Part shown: one piece after another, positions 21,303-32,569 of the stretch
Numbering within the stretch: position 1 is the first letter of the stretch
Layout of the letters: each line of letters starts with the position of its first letter
NCBI RefSeq assembly: GCF_950295315.1
Contig: NC_080175.1
Location: forward strand, 69,625,357-69,689,356
Direction of reading: 5' to 3'
From: Erinaceus europaeus
Taxonomy: Eukaryota; Chordata; Mammalia; Eulipotyphla; Erinaceidae
Length of the DNA stretch: 64,000 bases
Notes under the pieces: model-generated
What the model was told of the DNA's origin: nothing
Database searches by the model: none
What the model saw: only the letters and a program-made list of their open reading frames with translations
Translations under genes and position numbers: made by a program

Positions 21303-22744
21303 ATAGACATATATTACCTCTGAAACAGAGGTGTAAATCAACTTAGAGGAAATATATTGAGATAGAAGAGAGCAGAACTATATTTTATAATAGGTGCTGA
21401 GATAAGGAAGGATAAGAAGAATAATAAGTAGTAATGAGTCTTAAATCTATAGTGATAGATATTAGTGAAGAGTAGGATCAATATATTAGATAAATATATG
21501 GTTCATTAATGTAGAGCTCATACTTTAAAAGTTTGTCATGATATAGAAAAATAAATAAATAAGGTTAAAAGTGGGAGGAGGAAATGATAGGTATGATATT
21601 TAAAATATGGAAAACTATTGGACAGTGTAAGTATAGAGCTTCACTTATTCTATGCAAAGAGATACTTACACCTAGACAAATAACAACTTTTGAAATTATT
21701 ATAAAGAATGAAAACTGTTCACTTTTCTTATCTAGCCTTGTCATTACTCCCAAAAGAGTCCAGAAACAAACAATAATAGCATACCTGGAAAAGATCAAAA
21801 GTAATACTAGCCCCACTTAGTTCCAATGACAAAGCACCACTCAAGAGTTTCAGGCAAAAGTATTGTCATTCAAGGCTACTGTACAGAATAAAATCTCTAT
21901 TCTTAAATATTTAGACACTCAGAATATATAATCCCACCTTTTTTTTTAATCCTGAAATACAAGTGAGGGTTCTAGTGCAGTGTATATGTAATAGGATTTA
22001 TGGTTGATTTATGGCTTTGTTCATACTTTTTTTTAGAGAGAATGAAACCACAGCACCAAACCTTGCTTCTATGAAGAGGGACTGGGTCTCAAATCTAGGT
22101 TAAGTACATGGCAAAACAGCACAGTATCTAGATGATCTATTTCACAGGCCCCAAAGTAATGCTTGTCATTAAATATTTTGGGGATATAAATCATAAACCA
22201 ATAAACACACCCTTGTGTGCATGTCAACAGAGCCTGGTAATTCTGTTCCATGAAGGGAGTTGTCCTTAATGATTTTCACAGCAGTAATATACAGTGGCTT
22301 TTTGTATATGTTTTGAAGTACGTGTGTTCAAATCCAGGTTTACTACTTGTGTGATTTTGAGATGATGGTGTTGATACTGACATAATAGGACCAACCAAGA
22401 AGGATTGAGTCAACATTTCTAAATTAGACTGCTCTGTACATCAGAAATGATTCATGGGTGTCAAAAAATAAATAAATATCACATGGATAAATTTTATGAT
22501 AAATTCTAAACCCTTCAAGATAATTGTCATAGTTTAATTCCCAATCTGATTTCATCATTGCAAACTTCGTTTTTTTATGTAGTTTTTTTTTTTTTTTTGT
22601 GGGAGAAGGGGATGAAAAGTTGAAAGAAGACATACTGAGTTTATTTAATTATATGTCATTTTAAGTAACATTTTGCAAAGACTGATATTTTAATGGTTTC
22701 AAAGCATTGACATATTTAAAAATTGCCACACAACTATTTATAGT
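21303..22744. other. Intronic spacer with a degraded SINE
   Basis: About 1.4 kb mostly without recognised elements. A weak minus-strand SINE-like block lies at about 22022-22160 (AGAGAATGAAACCACAGCACC..CTAGATGATCTATTTCACAGG). A 15-base T run sits near 22585. Confidence 0.45.
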
Positions 22745-22965
22745 TTTTAATGTTTGATTATTTACTTTGGATAGAGGCAGAAAGAAATTGAGAGGGAAGG
22801 GAGAGATTGAAAGAGAGAGAGAGAGAGCAACTTGCAACACTGCTTCACCTAATTTACATTTGGAGCTTCCTCCATAGACCAGGGGCTTGAACCTGGGTCC
22901 TTAACCATGATAAAATATGCTAAACCCTATGCACCACCACCCATGGACCACCATCCCCCCTTTTT
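22745..22965 (-). mobile_element. SINE B copy, minus strand
   Basis: AGAGGCAGAAAGAAATTGAGAGG, CAACACTGCTTCACC and CCAGGGGCTTGAACCTGGGTCC are the reversed SINE B body and head. Confidence 0.85.
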
Positions 22966-23162
22966 AAAACATTTATCAGATATTTTCTAACACAAATACA
23001 GTCTCTTGTTTTGATAATCCTTTGCTTCAAAGACTATTTGAGTTCCTTCTTCCAAACTTATCGTCCCAGTTCCAGGACTTACAGAATAGATTTTGACTTG
23101 TAGGCATGCAAGCTTGAGACTCAGTCACCATGGCAATAAAAGGTCCACATAGATAGTATCAG

Positions 23163-23164
<2 letters not shown>

Positions 23165-23208
<44 letters not shown>
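23165..23208. repeat. (TA)n microsatellite
   Basis: A run of about 22 uninterrupted TA pairs. Confidence 0.97.
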
Positions 23209-23210
<2 letters not shown>

Positions 23211-23368
23211 CATGACATTGTCACAAAGCAATTCTTCTAACCGAAATGCAGAATCATGTTTTTAGTGAAACCCTGCTGAGAACCAAAAAATAAAAAGATA
23301 ATATATTGATTAGAAATGAAATAAAGATGACACCTTATTTGAATAATACCCTACAAAAGGGCAACTGT

Positions 23369-23560
23369 GGGGCTGGGTGCTGGCACACCTAGTTGAGCTG
23401 ACATGTTACAATGTGCAAGCCCCCAGTTCCTACTGGCAGGGGGAAACTTCATGAGTGGTGAAGCAGTGCTGCAGGTGTTTCTTTCTCCCTCTCTATCTCC
23501 CCCTACCCTCTTGATTTCTGACTGTCTCTATCCAATAAATAAAGGTAGTGAAAAATAAAT
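23369..23560 (+). mobile_element. SINE B copy with short target duplication
   Basis: It reads GGGGCTGGGTGCTGGCACACC through TCTCTATCCAATAAATAAAGG. GGCAACTGT occurs just before it (23360-23368) and after its tail (about 23565-23573). Confidence 0.9.
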
Positions 23561-23732
23561 CAAAATGGCAACTGTCCTTAGAACACAAAGTCAACATACA
23601 ATACATGTAGTACGAACTACAACTCACTGAGTGAGGTTTTGATAACACTCTAAATCTTCATACAAATTCACATCAACATTGTGTGGCAGATTCACATTAG
23701 GATCCATATTTTCAGATATTATTAGATTCAAA

Positions 23733-23878
23733 TTATTTTTTTTTATTTTTTTTTTCTTTTCTTACCAGAGCACTGCTCAGCTCTGGTTTATGGCGGTGTG
23801 GGAGATTGAACCTGGGACTTGAGAGCCTCAGGCATGAAAGTCTCTTTGCATAATCATTATGCTATACCCCCACCCTGG
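23733..23878 (-). mobile_element. SINE C copy, minus strand
   Basis: CCAGAGCACTGCTCAGCTCTGG, GATTGAACCTGGGACTTGAG and GCATAATCATTATGCTATACC are close to the reversed family consensus. Confidence 0.88.
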
Positions 23879-23879
23879 A

Positions 23880-25860
23880 TCCAAATTCTTAACACATTCA
23901 TTACCAAAGGGAAAGCCTGTGCTTTCCTTCCCTTCAGATATGTTTGATTTTGAGCTCTAAAATCTCTAAGCCAGCCCATTATCTTTTCTGGTAAGAAATA
24001 AGCTTGTTTTTTCTTTATTTTTCAGTTTGTTTATCTTCAGACAATAGCTAAAGAGTGATTGTGTGCAATGATAACAAAGCTATTTTTACTCTTCCTAAAT
24101 GCAATGTTAGCTGTGTCTTGAGACACTTAAGAAAGAAAATGACAATTTGAGTGATAATTCTCCTTCTTAATTTGTGGAGAGTGTAGAAAGGGCAAATATT
24201 ATTGCACAAAATTTCCTACATGATGATCATCATCTACAAAGACTTAAAATTTTAGCTTGGGCAAAACAGTAATTAAGAATCTGGTCTCTCTTTTACTACA
24301 AACCCAACATTTTCTCATTGTTAAGAGTTAGTGAGGCATGTTCAGTGAGGTGGAAATGCAAAACTGAACATTTGAATGCCTATGTTATCCCCAGAAAAAT
24401 CATCTTTTCATATTTACTTCATTGAAGAAAATGTCCTTTAATGTTGAGAATTAAAATGAAAATGACAAAGTTTTAGAAAACTAATAGCCATTAAAATAGG
24501 AACAAATTATCTTCATAAAACTGTAACTTAGGCAATTTTATAAAGGGGGCATAACAAATGTTTAAAACAGATATGTTGAGTCTTTAACATGGCAAATTTG
24601 GAGTGTTGCTAGCTTCTGACCAGATATTAGGACAAGAGGTGACAAAGAGACCCCCATTAAAATGCTTGCTGAGCACTCTGGAGGCTGCTTTTGAATTAAT
24701 CGGTAATTTTTCACAGCCGACATCTAATCTATGAGTATAAATTACTTTGCACTCTTATTATTCCTTAATTGAAGTGCACCAATGTGAAATTGCCATAGAT
24801 GTCACAGGAATGATTCTAGCCTCAATTAACTGGGGTGGAATTGAAGCCTTTTTTCCCTCTGAACCGGGTCTATTGTCTGACATCATGTATTTATTTAAAT
24901 TGTGGCTAGAAAATTAGAGTGAGTCTGTGTGTGACTAGGTGTTTTAGAAGGATGTTCTGGAGTCAAAAGAGCATCTCCATAATCTGTTTCTGTTTGAATC
25001 TATACCCTTCTGGAGCAGCTGTTTTGTGTAACAGATGTGCAGCCAGCAGTAGCTTAATCTCCCCATATTCCATTTGGGGAGAGTAAATTAATAGCTCTCA
25101 TTTTTTCAAAGTGGCATTTAGAGTCGCTGTGATTTTTAATTCGAGAGGCAGCCACCCCTACTATTTTTTAAGACTAATCCTCCTACATGGTTGATGATGT
25201 TAAAATATAAAACATGACTTGAGCTTTCTGTGGAGATTTCAGGGAAAGGCAACAGGAAGGAATTCAATGCATTGGCATTCCATTTCACCATTTCTAAAGC
25301 CTGTTGATAGACCATATGGCCAATAGCTGCTGCCTATTAATAGGTAACTAATTTAAATATATAGCTTCCTGTTGTTGTTTTTTTTTCCTAGCCAGACTCG
25401 TTTGGAAAACATCTCTTGGCTTATTAGTTTTTATCTGGAATTAGAAACCATGAGGAAAATTAATCTTGTAATCCTATAGTAATTGAATAGATATAGACAC
25501 AATTAATTCTACAAAGACTTTAAAGTGGTGAAGAAATTGCTTCCCAATTCTTGCCACGGCTTGTGAATATTATCGATACCGAGTATTATGCCTCTAATAT
25601 TTTATAAAGGTGAGCATTAGAAATTCTCTATAAGAACAAATAATTTATATTTTGCTTCAAATATTCTGCCCAATTACTTCTCACATCCTTAAGAATTGTA
25701 AACAACTCTAAATGTTGTCTCCAAAAGTCTCTTATCACAAATAAAAATGTTTCTTAATACAGAAACTCTAAGATATTACTTGGATACTAACATCCAAGAT
25801 GATTCTCTGGCATTGACAGACTTGGGTCCATTTTGATTTCATGTCCATGTACATTTATTT
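23880..25860. other. Repeat-free 2-kb block, possible conserved non-coding element
   Basis: This is the longest stretch in the intron with no retroelement. Around 24650-25400 it contains several homeodomain-like sites (TTAATTG, CAATTAA), E-box-like CATATG, and mixed GC content unlike the surrounding AT-rich spacer. That makes it a candidate regulatory element; conservation was not tested. Confidence 0.3.
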
Positions 25861-25865
25861 AGTTT

Positions 25866-26035
25866 TTAAACATTTATTTATTTATTCCCTTTTGTTGCCC
25901 TTGTAGTTTTACTGTTGTAGTTATTATTGTCGTCATTGTTGGATAGGACAGAGAGAAAAGGAGAGAGAAGGGGAAGAGAAAGATAGACACTTGCAGACCT
26001 GCTTCTGGGGGGCGAACCAGGATCCTTACACCACA
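25866..26035 (-). mobile_element. Truncated SINE A, minus strand
   Basis: TTTATTCCCTTTTGTTGCCCTTG, TTGTTGGATAGGACAGAGAG, and ACTTGCAGACCTGCTTC then GAACCAGGATCCTTAC give the reversed tail, body and part of the head, with internal deletions. Confidence 0.85.
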
Positions 26036-26039
26036 TATA

Positions 26040-26856
26040 CATTTATTGCCTAGAGATGCACATTACCAGGAGATAAGTGAAAATAAGCCTTGGCCTGAAC
26101 AGGCCCATGAGTCAATATGAGTTCTCCATCCTTATTTGGCAAAAGGTATGTTCAGTGTCTGAGAGGAAAATCCACTCTGATTACACTGTTAAAGAGTCTG
26201 TCTCTCAAAACTCTAATGGAGGACCTGTGACAAGTCTTGCTTGACACAACTCTTCCTCACCACTGTTTCTCTTCTTCAGACTTCTCATCTAAATGGTTGT
26301 ATCAGTGCAGCTGAAAAGTCCCTCCAATCTTTTTCGCTTTACTTATAGTTCTCTATAGCCTTTTGGTTAGTAGACAGCTGTCAGCAAGACTAACTTGGAT
26401 TCATCATTCATCAGTCAGCCAGTCCGGGTCAGAGATGAGATAGAGAACCTAAGACATCAGTTCATTATAGCTCTCTCAGCAAGACAAACAGCCATCTCAG
26501 CTGGTAGCCTCCCTGCCTGTAAAAGCTATTTCATGTTGCACTGTGATGACTGTTTTTGTATTTTACCTCCAATGCCTGATCTCATTTAAATAGGGACTGG
26601 GAATGTGCATAAATCTGCTAGAAAATATGCAGATAAGTGAAGTATATAAGTTACAGCATATTAAAGAAAGACAATAATAATTGTCTTTTATTGAATCAGT
26701 TATCATGGACATATTTTTGGCCTGTGAAGAGAGGGCATGACCAATCCATTCTCATTGGCTGTGATAGCAAGTAATGGGGATCACTGCATGACCAGTTCAG
26801 CTCCCGACCAGGTAGGCACCAGACCTCTAGCTTCTACAGATTTGCTAGTGGAGCTC
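26040..26856. other. Intronic spacer, no feature recognised
   Basis: No repeat family recognised. The right end is the insertion point of the LINE at 26867. Confidence 0.45.
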
Positions 26857-26866
26857 AGCAAGATCA

Positions 26867-27668
26867 GCTTCACTATACGAGAATCCGGCATGAAGCCCAG
26901 CCAGTCTATCTTGGCGTTACTCTCGATCGCACTCTGTCATTTCACGAACACCTCATAAAAACTGCAGCAAAGGTGGGCGCGAGGAATAACATCATTGCAA
27001 GACTGGCCAGCTCCTCATGGGGCGCGAGCACTTCCACACTATGATCATCACTTCTGGCATTATGCTATTCCACTGCAGAATACTGTGCCCCAGTATGGTT
27101 CCGTAGCCCCCATGTCCACTTGGTTGATTCCAAATTATATTCCTCCATGAGGATAATTTCTGGAACCATCCGTTCCACCCCGGTTCCATGGCTGCCAGTT
27201 CTTAGCAACATCGCCCCGCCAGATATTCGTCTACCGGACCTGCCAATATACGCGGATATCTTCGCCCACCCTGTCCAACGCTTGACGTCTCGTCACCCAA
27301 TCTGGTCCCCTACGCCTACACTGAACTTCTCTGTTCCAGTCTCTTGGAAACAGAGCTGGCAGTCAGCTGAGGTAAAGAACAAACACCTCATCACAGACCC
27401 CTGCAAGCGTCAACCCGGCTTTGACCTAGCACGTTATGATTGGGCCCTCCTCAAGCACTATCGAACAGGCCATGGCCGGTGCGCCACTATGTTCCATCGC
27501 TGGGGAGCCAGAGACGACCAAACTGCCCCTGCGGCTACAGACAGACTATGACCCACATAGTCAACGACTGCCACCTCTCCAGATTCAAAGGAGGTCTCGA
27601 AACTTTACATCAGGCTCAACCTGACGCTGTTGACTGGCTACGGAAGAAGGGCAAACGCTAGAAGAAGA
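26867..27668 (+). mobile_element. 5'-truncated jockey-like (non-L1) LINE, 3' end of reverse-transcriptase ORF
   Basis: Read in frame from about 26890, the protein begins QPVYLGVTLDRTLSFHEHL, passes AEYCAPVWFRSPHVHLVDSK and ISGTIRSTPVPWLPVLSNIA, and later has GHGRCATMFHRWG. A final CxCG..QTMTHIVNDC zinc-knuckle-like motif and the end DWLRKKGKR follow, with the stop at 27659-27661. I recall this combination from reverse transcriptases annotated 'mobile element jockey' in invertebrates; it is unlike L1 ORF2. At least one in-frame stop (near 27054) and two frameshifts break it, so it is inactive. The tail is GAA repeats rather than poly-A. AGCAAGATCA flanks it at 26857-26866 and 27669-27678, which marks it as a real insertion into this locus. 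G+C is visibly higher than the flanks. Confidence 0.8.
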
Positions 27669-27880
27669 AGCAAGATCATTAGCTCCTCAAGAAATATGCA
27701 GAGGGGGTGACAAGGTCAATACCCTATTTTGCTTAGAAGCAATAATACCCAAGTTCACCTATACATTCTTTTATTCTGTTAGCTCAGACACATGACCTGC
27801 TGCATGTTACAGGCCGGCAGGAGATACAAAGCTGAACTCTTCCCTCTTCTCTCAGTCTTTTCCCAGCATCTGCTTTCTCA

Positions 27881-27935
27881 TCTTCTTCTTCTAGCGTTTG
27901 CCCTTCTTCCGTAGCCAGTCAACAATGTCAGGTTG
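27881..27935 (-). mobile_element. Inverted 3'-end fragment of the same jockey-like LINE
   Basis: The reverse complement of this stretch matches the last ~55 bp of the LINE ending at 27668, with two base changes seen, including the terminal GKR-stop codons and GAA repeats. It is on the opposite strand about 210 bp away. Either it is a second, very short insertion or part of a SINE that borrowed the LINE tail. Confidence 0.85.
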
Positions 27936-28084
27936 TATAGAGGTGTCACACACAACATTATTTGTAGAGATTATTCACAGTAAATATCACATTGCCTATT
28001 AAGCCTATATTTATTGAATAATTATTGTTTGTTTGAAGGTATGCTAGGGTCATATTACATATGAAAAACACTAATATATAGATA

Positions 28085-28475
28085 ATATGTTGTAATCTTA
28101 ACCCATACTCCCAGTGGGGGAGAAGTGATTGGAGAATGTGGATAAGACAAGACGGCTCTGAACTTTAGCTCCATCAGTACCTGGAGAGAAAGGAGGAAAA
28201 GGGGAGGGACCTTTAGATGTAGTAATAGGATTATTTGTGGTTTGGAAGGGAAGAGGGGACTGGACCTGGAAGAAAAGAGGGCAGTTATATTCAAATGTAG
28301 ACAGTAGTATAGATGATGTTTAACCCATGTCTGCAACCTTGGGAGAAGTGTGGTCGACTGCATTGGAGGAGGGTTCAGGGATTCAGAATTCTGGTGCTGA
28401 GAATGGGGTGAAAGTATACCCTGTTGACATGTGATTTGGTGAGTCAATATTTAATCATTAATAAAAAAATAAAAT
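28085..28475 (+). mobile_element. LINE-type 3' end related to family D
   Basis: Reading + strand, it ends GAGTCAATATTTAATCATTAATAAAAAAATAAAA. This corresponds to the reversed terminus of the copies at 4334 and 12935 (AATATTAAATCACTAATAAAAA). It is the only + strand member in the window, diverged, with an uncertain 5' limit. Confidence 0.6.
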
Positions 28476-28774
28476 TAAAATATGTTGTGTTAATGTGGAA
28501 GTGTAGAACCAAATATAGACACAATAATCCATTATACAATCTTTATCTTGCAAGTCTTTATATTACTTCCATATTTTCATTTTTCTCACTCTTCCTTCTC
28601 TGCCCTTTATTCTATGGCTTTGTCAAGTCCAGGTGATTTTTGATGACCCTACTTGTGACTCAATTTTAGATAATAATTGTACAAAATCCTAAATATAAGA
28701 TAACTGATTCAATGAACAGCTTTAGACTGTGAATAAAATAAAGAGCACATGAATATACTTGTGTATATTTTAGA

Positions 28775-28870
28775 TTTTTTGTCTCTGAAAGAGAAAGAGA
28801 CAAGTTCTGCTCAGCTCAGGTGCTAGGGATTAAACCTGGATCTCTAGGGCTTCGGGCATGATCTATATGA
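28775..28870 (-). mobile_element. SINE C fragment, minus strand
   Basis: CTGCTCAGCTCAGGTGCTAGGG, TTAAACCTGGATCTC and GCTTCGGGCATGA are remnants of reversed SINE C. Confidence 0.65.
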
Positions 28871-28927
28871 TCTATGAATCTCCTTGATTCTCTAGACTTA
28901 AGAGCATATCTAGAGCATGTTTACTGT

Positions 28928-29140
28928 GGGGCAAGGCAATGGCACACCCACTTGTTATACAAAGGCCTGGGTTGAAGTCTCCAGTACTCACTTGCAGAGT
29001 GGGAAACTTGACAAGTGGTGAAGCAGTACTGAATGAGTCCCCCTTTCTCTCTCTCTCTCTCTCTCTTCCACCCCAAAGACTATCTTCCTTTTCCCTCTCA
29101 GTTTCTGTCTCTTGTCAAAGGTAAAATATATTTTAAAAAA
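28928..29140 (+). mobile_element. SINE B copy
   Basis: It reads GGGCAAGGCAATGGCACACCC, CACTTGTTATACAAAGGCC and GTGGTGAAGCAGTACTGAATG, followed by a CT run and TCAGTTTCTGTCTC. It is diverged but ordered like the family. Confidence 0.8.
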
Positions 29141-29521
29141 TTTATTGTGGATAATACCCTTCCCCAACATTATTATTATCATTATGATGATGACATCGTT
29201 GCATTTAAAGTGAGAACTGAATTTCATCCCTCATTTTGGTTATAACTGAATTGTGTTCATTCATGTATTAGTCATTCCTCATGTCTCTAAAATCTTAGTG
29301 CCTAATTCTGTGCCTATCACATGCCCTGGTCATTTTTCTTTCAACTGTACTATAAGTTCTGAATATAATTGAGAGTTTCGCTCCCTGCTCCTTAGGCTTG
29401 TATTATAGTACTGAAGAGAAAATCTGAAGACTGGACCACTTAGGGTAAAGAGTCAATGACAGTCTCTTTAAGTTACATGACCTGGGAATATGACACTTTC
29501 TGGAAAAAAAAAAAAAGACTA

Positions 29522-29715
29522 GACATTGCTGGAGACACAGCATAACTGTTCTGCAATAGATGCTCATGCTTGAGGCTTTGAGGTCTTGGGTTCGATCCTT
29601 AGCACCACCAAAAACCAGACAGACTTAAACAGTACTCTTGCCTATCTCTGTGTATTTCTTTGTATTTTGTATTTCTATTTTGGGTTTAAAAAATAAAATA
29701 AAATAAAATAGTAAA
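29522..29715 (+). mobile_element. SINE C copy
   Basis: GACATTGCTGGAGACACAGC, CATGCTTGAGGCTTTGAGG and GGTTCGATCCTTAGCACCACC match SINE C. An (A)nTAAAATAAAATA tail follows. Confidence 0.82.
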
Positions 29716-29771
29716 AACGAAACAAAACAAGAAAACACCAGACTATTCCATTCCCAGGAGTTTTGACAGCA

Positions 29772-29783
29772 TGTGTGTGTATG

Positions 29784-29833
<50 letters not shown>

Positions 29834-29844
29834 TGTGTGTGTGT
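29772..29844. repeat. (GT)n microsatellite
   Basis: About 70 bp of GT pairs, interrupted by a few TT or AT steps. Confidence 0.95.
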
Positions 29845-29849
29845 TAGAT

Positions 29850-30340
29850 GAGTGATAATATCATGTGACACTAGTTCACATTTCCTTTAAAATTAATATG
29901 GAATTGAATGAGTGCTTTATCCACTTACCTACTTTATAAAAAGTGAGTTCTCTTCTACCTAAAAGAAGGCTGAAGAAAACACAAGTCATTCTGGAAATAC
30001 TTTTGATGAAAGACACATTTTCTACTGAGTTATGTTTAGAGCCAGAGGAGTTTTCTCTCACTTTCCTTTTTTTTGCTTAGTTATTTTTCTCTTCTTTGAT
30101 TGTGCCTTTGTATTACAAGAAGGAGGCTGCTGTGTTTCATTGTCACAAATGGGTCATGAATTTGTTCCAGTGTGTGAGCTCTGGAAAGAAGATTATATTA
30201 TCAAGGAAAAGAAGGTTATACAGGTTGGATGATCTGTTAAGGGGAGAAAAAAGTTAACTGTTCAGAAGAGAGATACTTAGAAGACCAGAAAAAGTTGTCT
30301 TCAAAGTGTTACAGTGGATGACTATTTTGTTTTAAAAGGG
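29850..30340. other. Intronic spacer, no feature recognised
   Basis: No recognised repeat or coding signal. Confidence 0.45.
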
Positions 30341-30352
30341 GGGGAGCACACT

Positions 30353-30638
30353 TTTTTTTTTATTTAAGAAAGGATTAATTAACAAAACCATAGGGTAGGA
30401 GGGGTACAACTCCACACAATTCCCACCACCTAATCTCCATATCCCATCCCCTCCCCTGATAGCTTTCCCATTCTCTATCCCTCTGGGAGCATGGACCCAG
30501 GGTCATTGTGGGTTGCAGAAGGTGGAAGGTCTGGCTTCTGTAATTGCTTCCCCACTGAACATGGGTGTTGACTGGTCGGTCCATACTCCCAGTCTGCCTC
30601 TCTCTTTCCCTAGTAAGGTGTGTCTCTGGGGAAGCTGA
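30353..30638 (-). mobile_element. 5'-truncated family D copy with 11-bp target duplication
   Basis: The 286-bp copy is very close to the shared 3' part of the 20243 element (TTTATTTAAGAAAGGATTAA, TGACTGGTCGGTCCATACTCC). GGGAGCACACT lies at 30342-30352 and 30639-30649. It is truncated at GGGGAAGCTGAG. Confidence 0.93.
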
Positions 30639-30649
30639 GGGAGCACACT

Positions 30650-31650
30650 CTTTATGAAAACATTAGCAACATATCTTTTTAAGTCTTTCTCTTGTCATTA
30701 ACTCACCAGGTGACATTAAAATCTTATCTATTAACTAGGGCTATTATATAGGTTAAAGAAACACAAAATTCTAAGGATTTTAGCAAGTTCCTAGCATAGT
30801 GCATGGTTCCCAGTAGATTCTAATATTATTCTGTGGACCTAATCAACATTATTATTAATTAGTAATTAATTAGCACATCAGGCATTACTAAAATCATGTA
30901 ATAAGCTCATACTCTAGAAGGACTAAATTATATTAAAAGCAAGTTTTCCTTTGAATTTTATCCATTAGTTCAGAATTAAGATGCTTGTTCATGCCCAGAG
31001 AGAACTGTAAAACAAACAAACAAAAACCAAACATAACCAAAAAAAAAAAAAAAAAAAACATTTGAACATCAGGAATCTGTTGCCGAGAAACTTTAAGATG
31101 CAAAGGCAATTCAAGGGAAGGTACCCTGGTATAACTGAAAGCCTGGAGGAAGACTGGAAAATAAGGGAATGAAGTCTACCCTGCCTGAATCAAAGAGTCT
31201 GCCTATGAAGGAGAAAAAAAAAAAAAAGCTGTGGTGTGAAGGAAACTTGGTGCCAGGCCTCAAAGCTGAGTTTGAGAAGTTAACATCCTTTACTTCTGAT
31301 CATAAATAAGTCAAGAGAAATCTATGGCCTAGCTCTGGAAACGTAGGTATGACCTGGGATATATAAATAATCAAATATTGATCACTCACTGTCCTCAGAG
31401 CCTTGCTTGTTCTTCGGAGTGAGATTTCTCTGGGCAGAATCTGACATACTTTTTTTTAGTAAGGAAAAGGCAAAAGGCTTTTCTTATTTTACTGTTGAGG
31501 ATGGTGTGCTTATACTAGCTCAGCTTAGTAGGAAATCAAAGTCTAATCAGTTGTCACAGTTGCACCCAAGATTTGTATTGTATGTTTCCATAAATTGTTT
31601 CACCTTGGACTTTTGATAGCAATACCAACAACCTCTAAATGTTTGTTTTG
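30650..31650. other. Intronic spacer
   Basis: No recognised element apart from an (AAAC)n run and ~20-base poly-A near 31008-31059 and a second A run near 31215. Confidence 0.5.
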
Positions 31651-31654
31651 TTTT

Positions 31655-32250
31655 TATCTTTTCTCTTGCCACCAGGGTTATTGCTGGAATTTGGTGTCTG
31701 CACAATGAATCCACTGCTCCTGGTGGCTCCCCTCTCCTCTCCTCTCCTCTCCTCTCCTCTCCTCTCCTCTCCTCTCCTCTCCTCTCCTCTCCTCTCCACT
31801 CCTCTCCTCTTTTCTCCTCTCCTCTCCTCTCCTCTCCTCTCCTCTCCTCTCCTCTCCTCTCCTCTCCTCTCCTCTCCTCTCCTCTCCTCTTCTCTCCTCT
31901 CCTCTCCTCTCCTCTGCCCTCCTCTCCCCTCCCCTCCCCATCTCCCCTACCTTCTCCCCTCCCCTTCCTTTCTCTTCTTTCCCTCCCCTCCCCTCCCCTT
32001 CTTACCCTCCCTTTCCTTTCCTTTCCTTTCTTTTCCTTTCCTTTCCTTTCCTTCTCTCTCTTTTTCCTTTCTTGATAGAATCAGAGAAAAACTGAGGGTG
32101 AAAGAGGAGGGAGAGAAGGATAGAGAAAGACACTTGCAACACTGCTTTAACACTTGTGAAACTTCCTCCATGCAGGTGGGGACCAGGGGCTTGAACTAAG
32201 ATCCTTGAGCATGATAATGTGTGTGTTCTACCAGGTATGCCATTGCCTAG
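31655..32250 (-). mobile_element. SINE, long form, minus strand, with expanded body
   Basis: GCCACCAGGGTTATTGCTGG and CAATGAATCCACTGCTCCTGG (31670-31723) are the reversed 3' module. CACTTGCAACACTGC, GGGGACCAGGGGCTTGAAC and GTTCTACCAGGTATGCCATTG (32129-32245) are the reversed body and head. The normally short CT/GA stretch between has grown to about 350 bp. Confidence 0.85.
31726..32065. repeat. Pentanucleotide (CTCCT)n and pyrimidine tract
   Basis: Roughly 200 bp of CTCCT units are followed by about 140 bp of CCCCT, CTTTC and TTTCC variants. Purines on this strand are rare (for example 31798, 31916). It lies inside a SINE. Confidence 0.96.
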
Positions 32251-32251
32251 A

Positions 32252-32294
<43 letters not shown>

Positions 32295-32305
32295 ATGTGT
32301 GTGTG
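32251..32305. repeat. (TA)n(TG)n microsatellite
   Basis: About 45 bp of TA pairs with one interruption, then a short TG run. Confidence 0.93.
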
Positions 32306-32569
32306 TTTGATGAAACTATGTACAAAAGATTAGATATCATTTTGTAACTCTGAAATATTCACAGGTATGGTTAATAAAATAGGAAACATTTAAAAATAGC
32401 ATCTACCCAATATTCTACTAATTTGCAGTATAGAACATACTACTAGGATTTTTTTTTTCCTTTGTGAGAATGGCGGAATGGTTGTCTGCATCAGTCTGAA
32501 TGAGTCTGTGCACAAGTAAGAGAAGCTGAACAATGGGCCAAATTTTTTTTTTTTGCATTTCTCTCTTTT

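Noticed and set aside
26857..27678. Contaminating parasite or invertebrate DNA
   Set aside because: The block has matching 10-bp flanks in AT-rich intron, is 5'-truncated like a LINE insertion, and has a second tail fragment nearby on the other strand.
31639..32199. A 186-codon open frame
   Set aside because: It is translated (CTCCT)n repeat and SINE sequence; the opposite strand is open as well, as expected for a stop-poor repeat.
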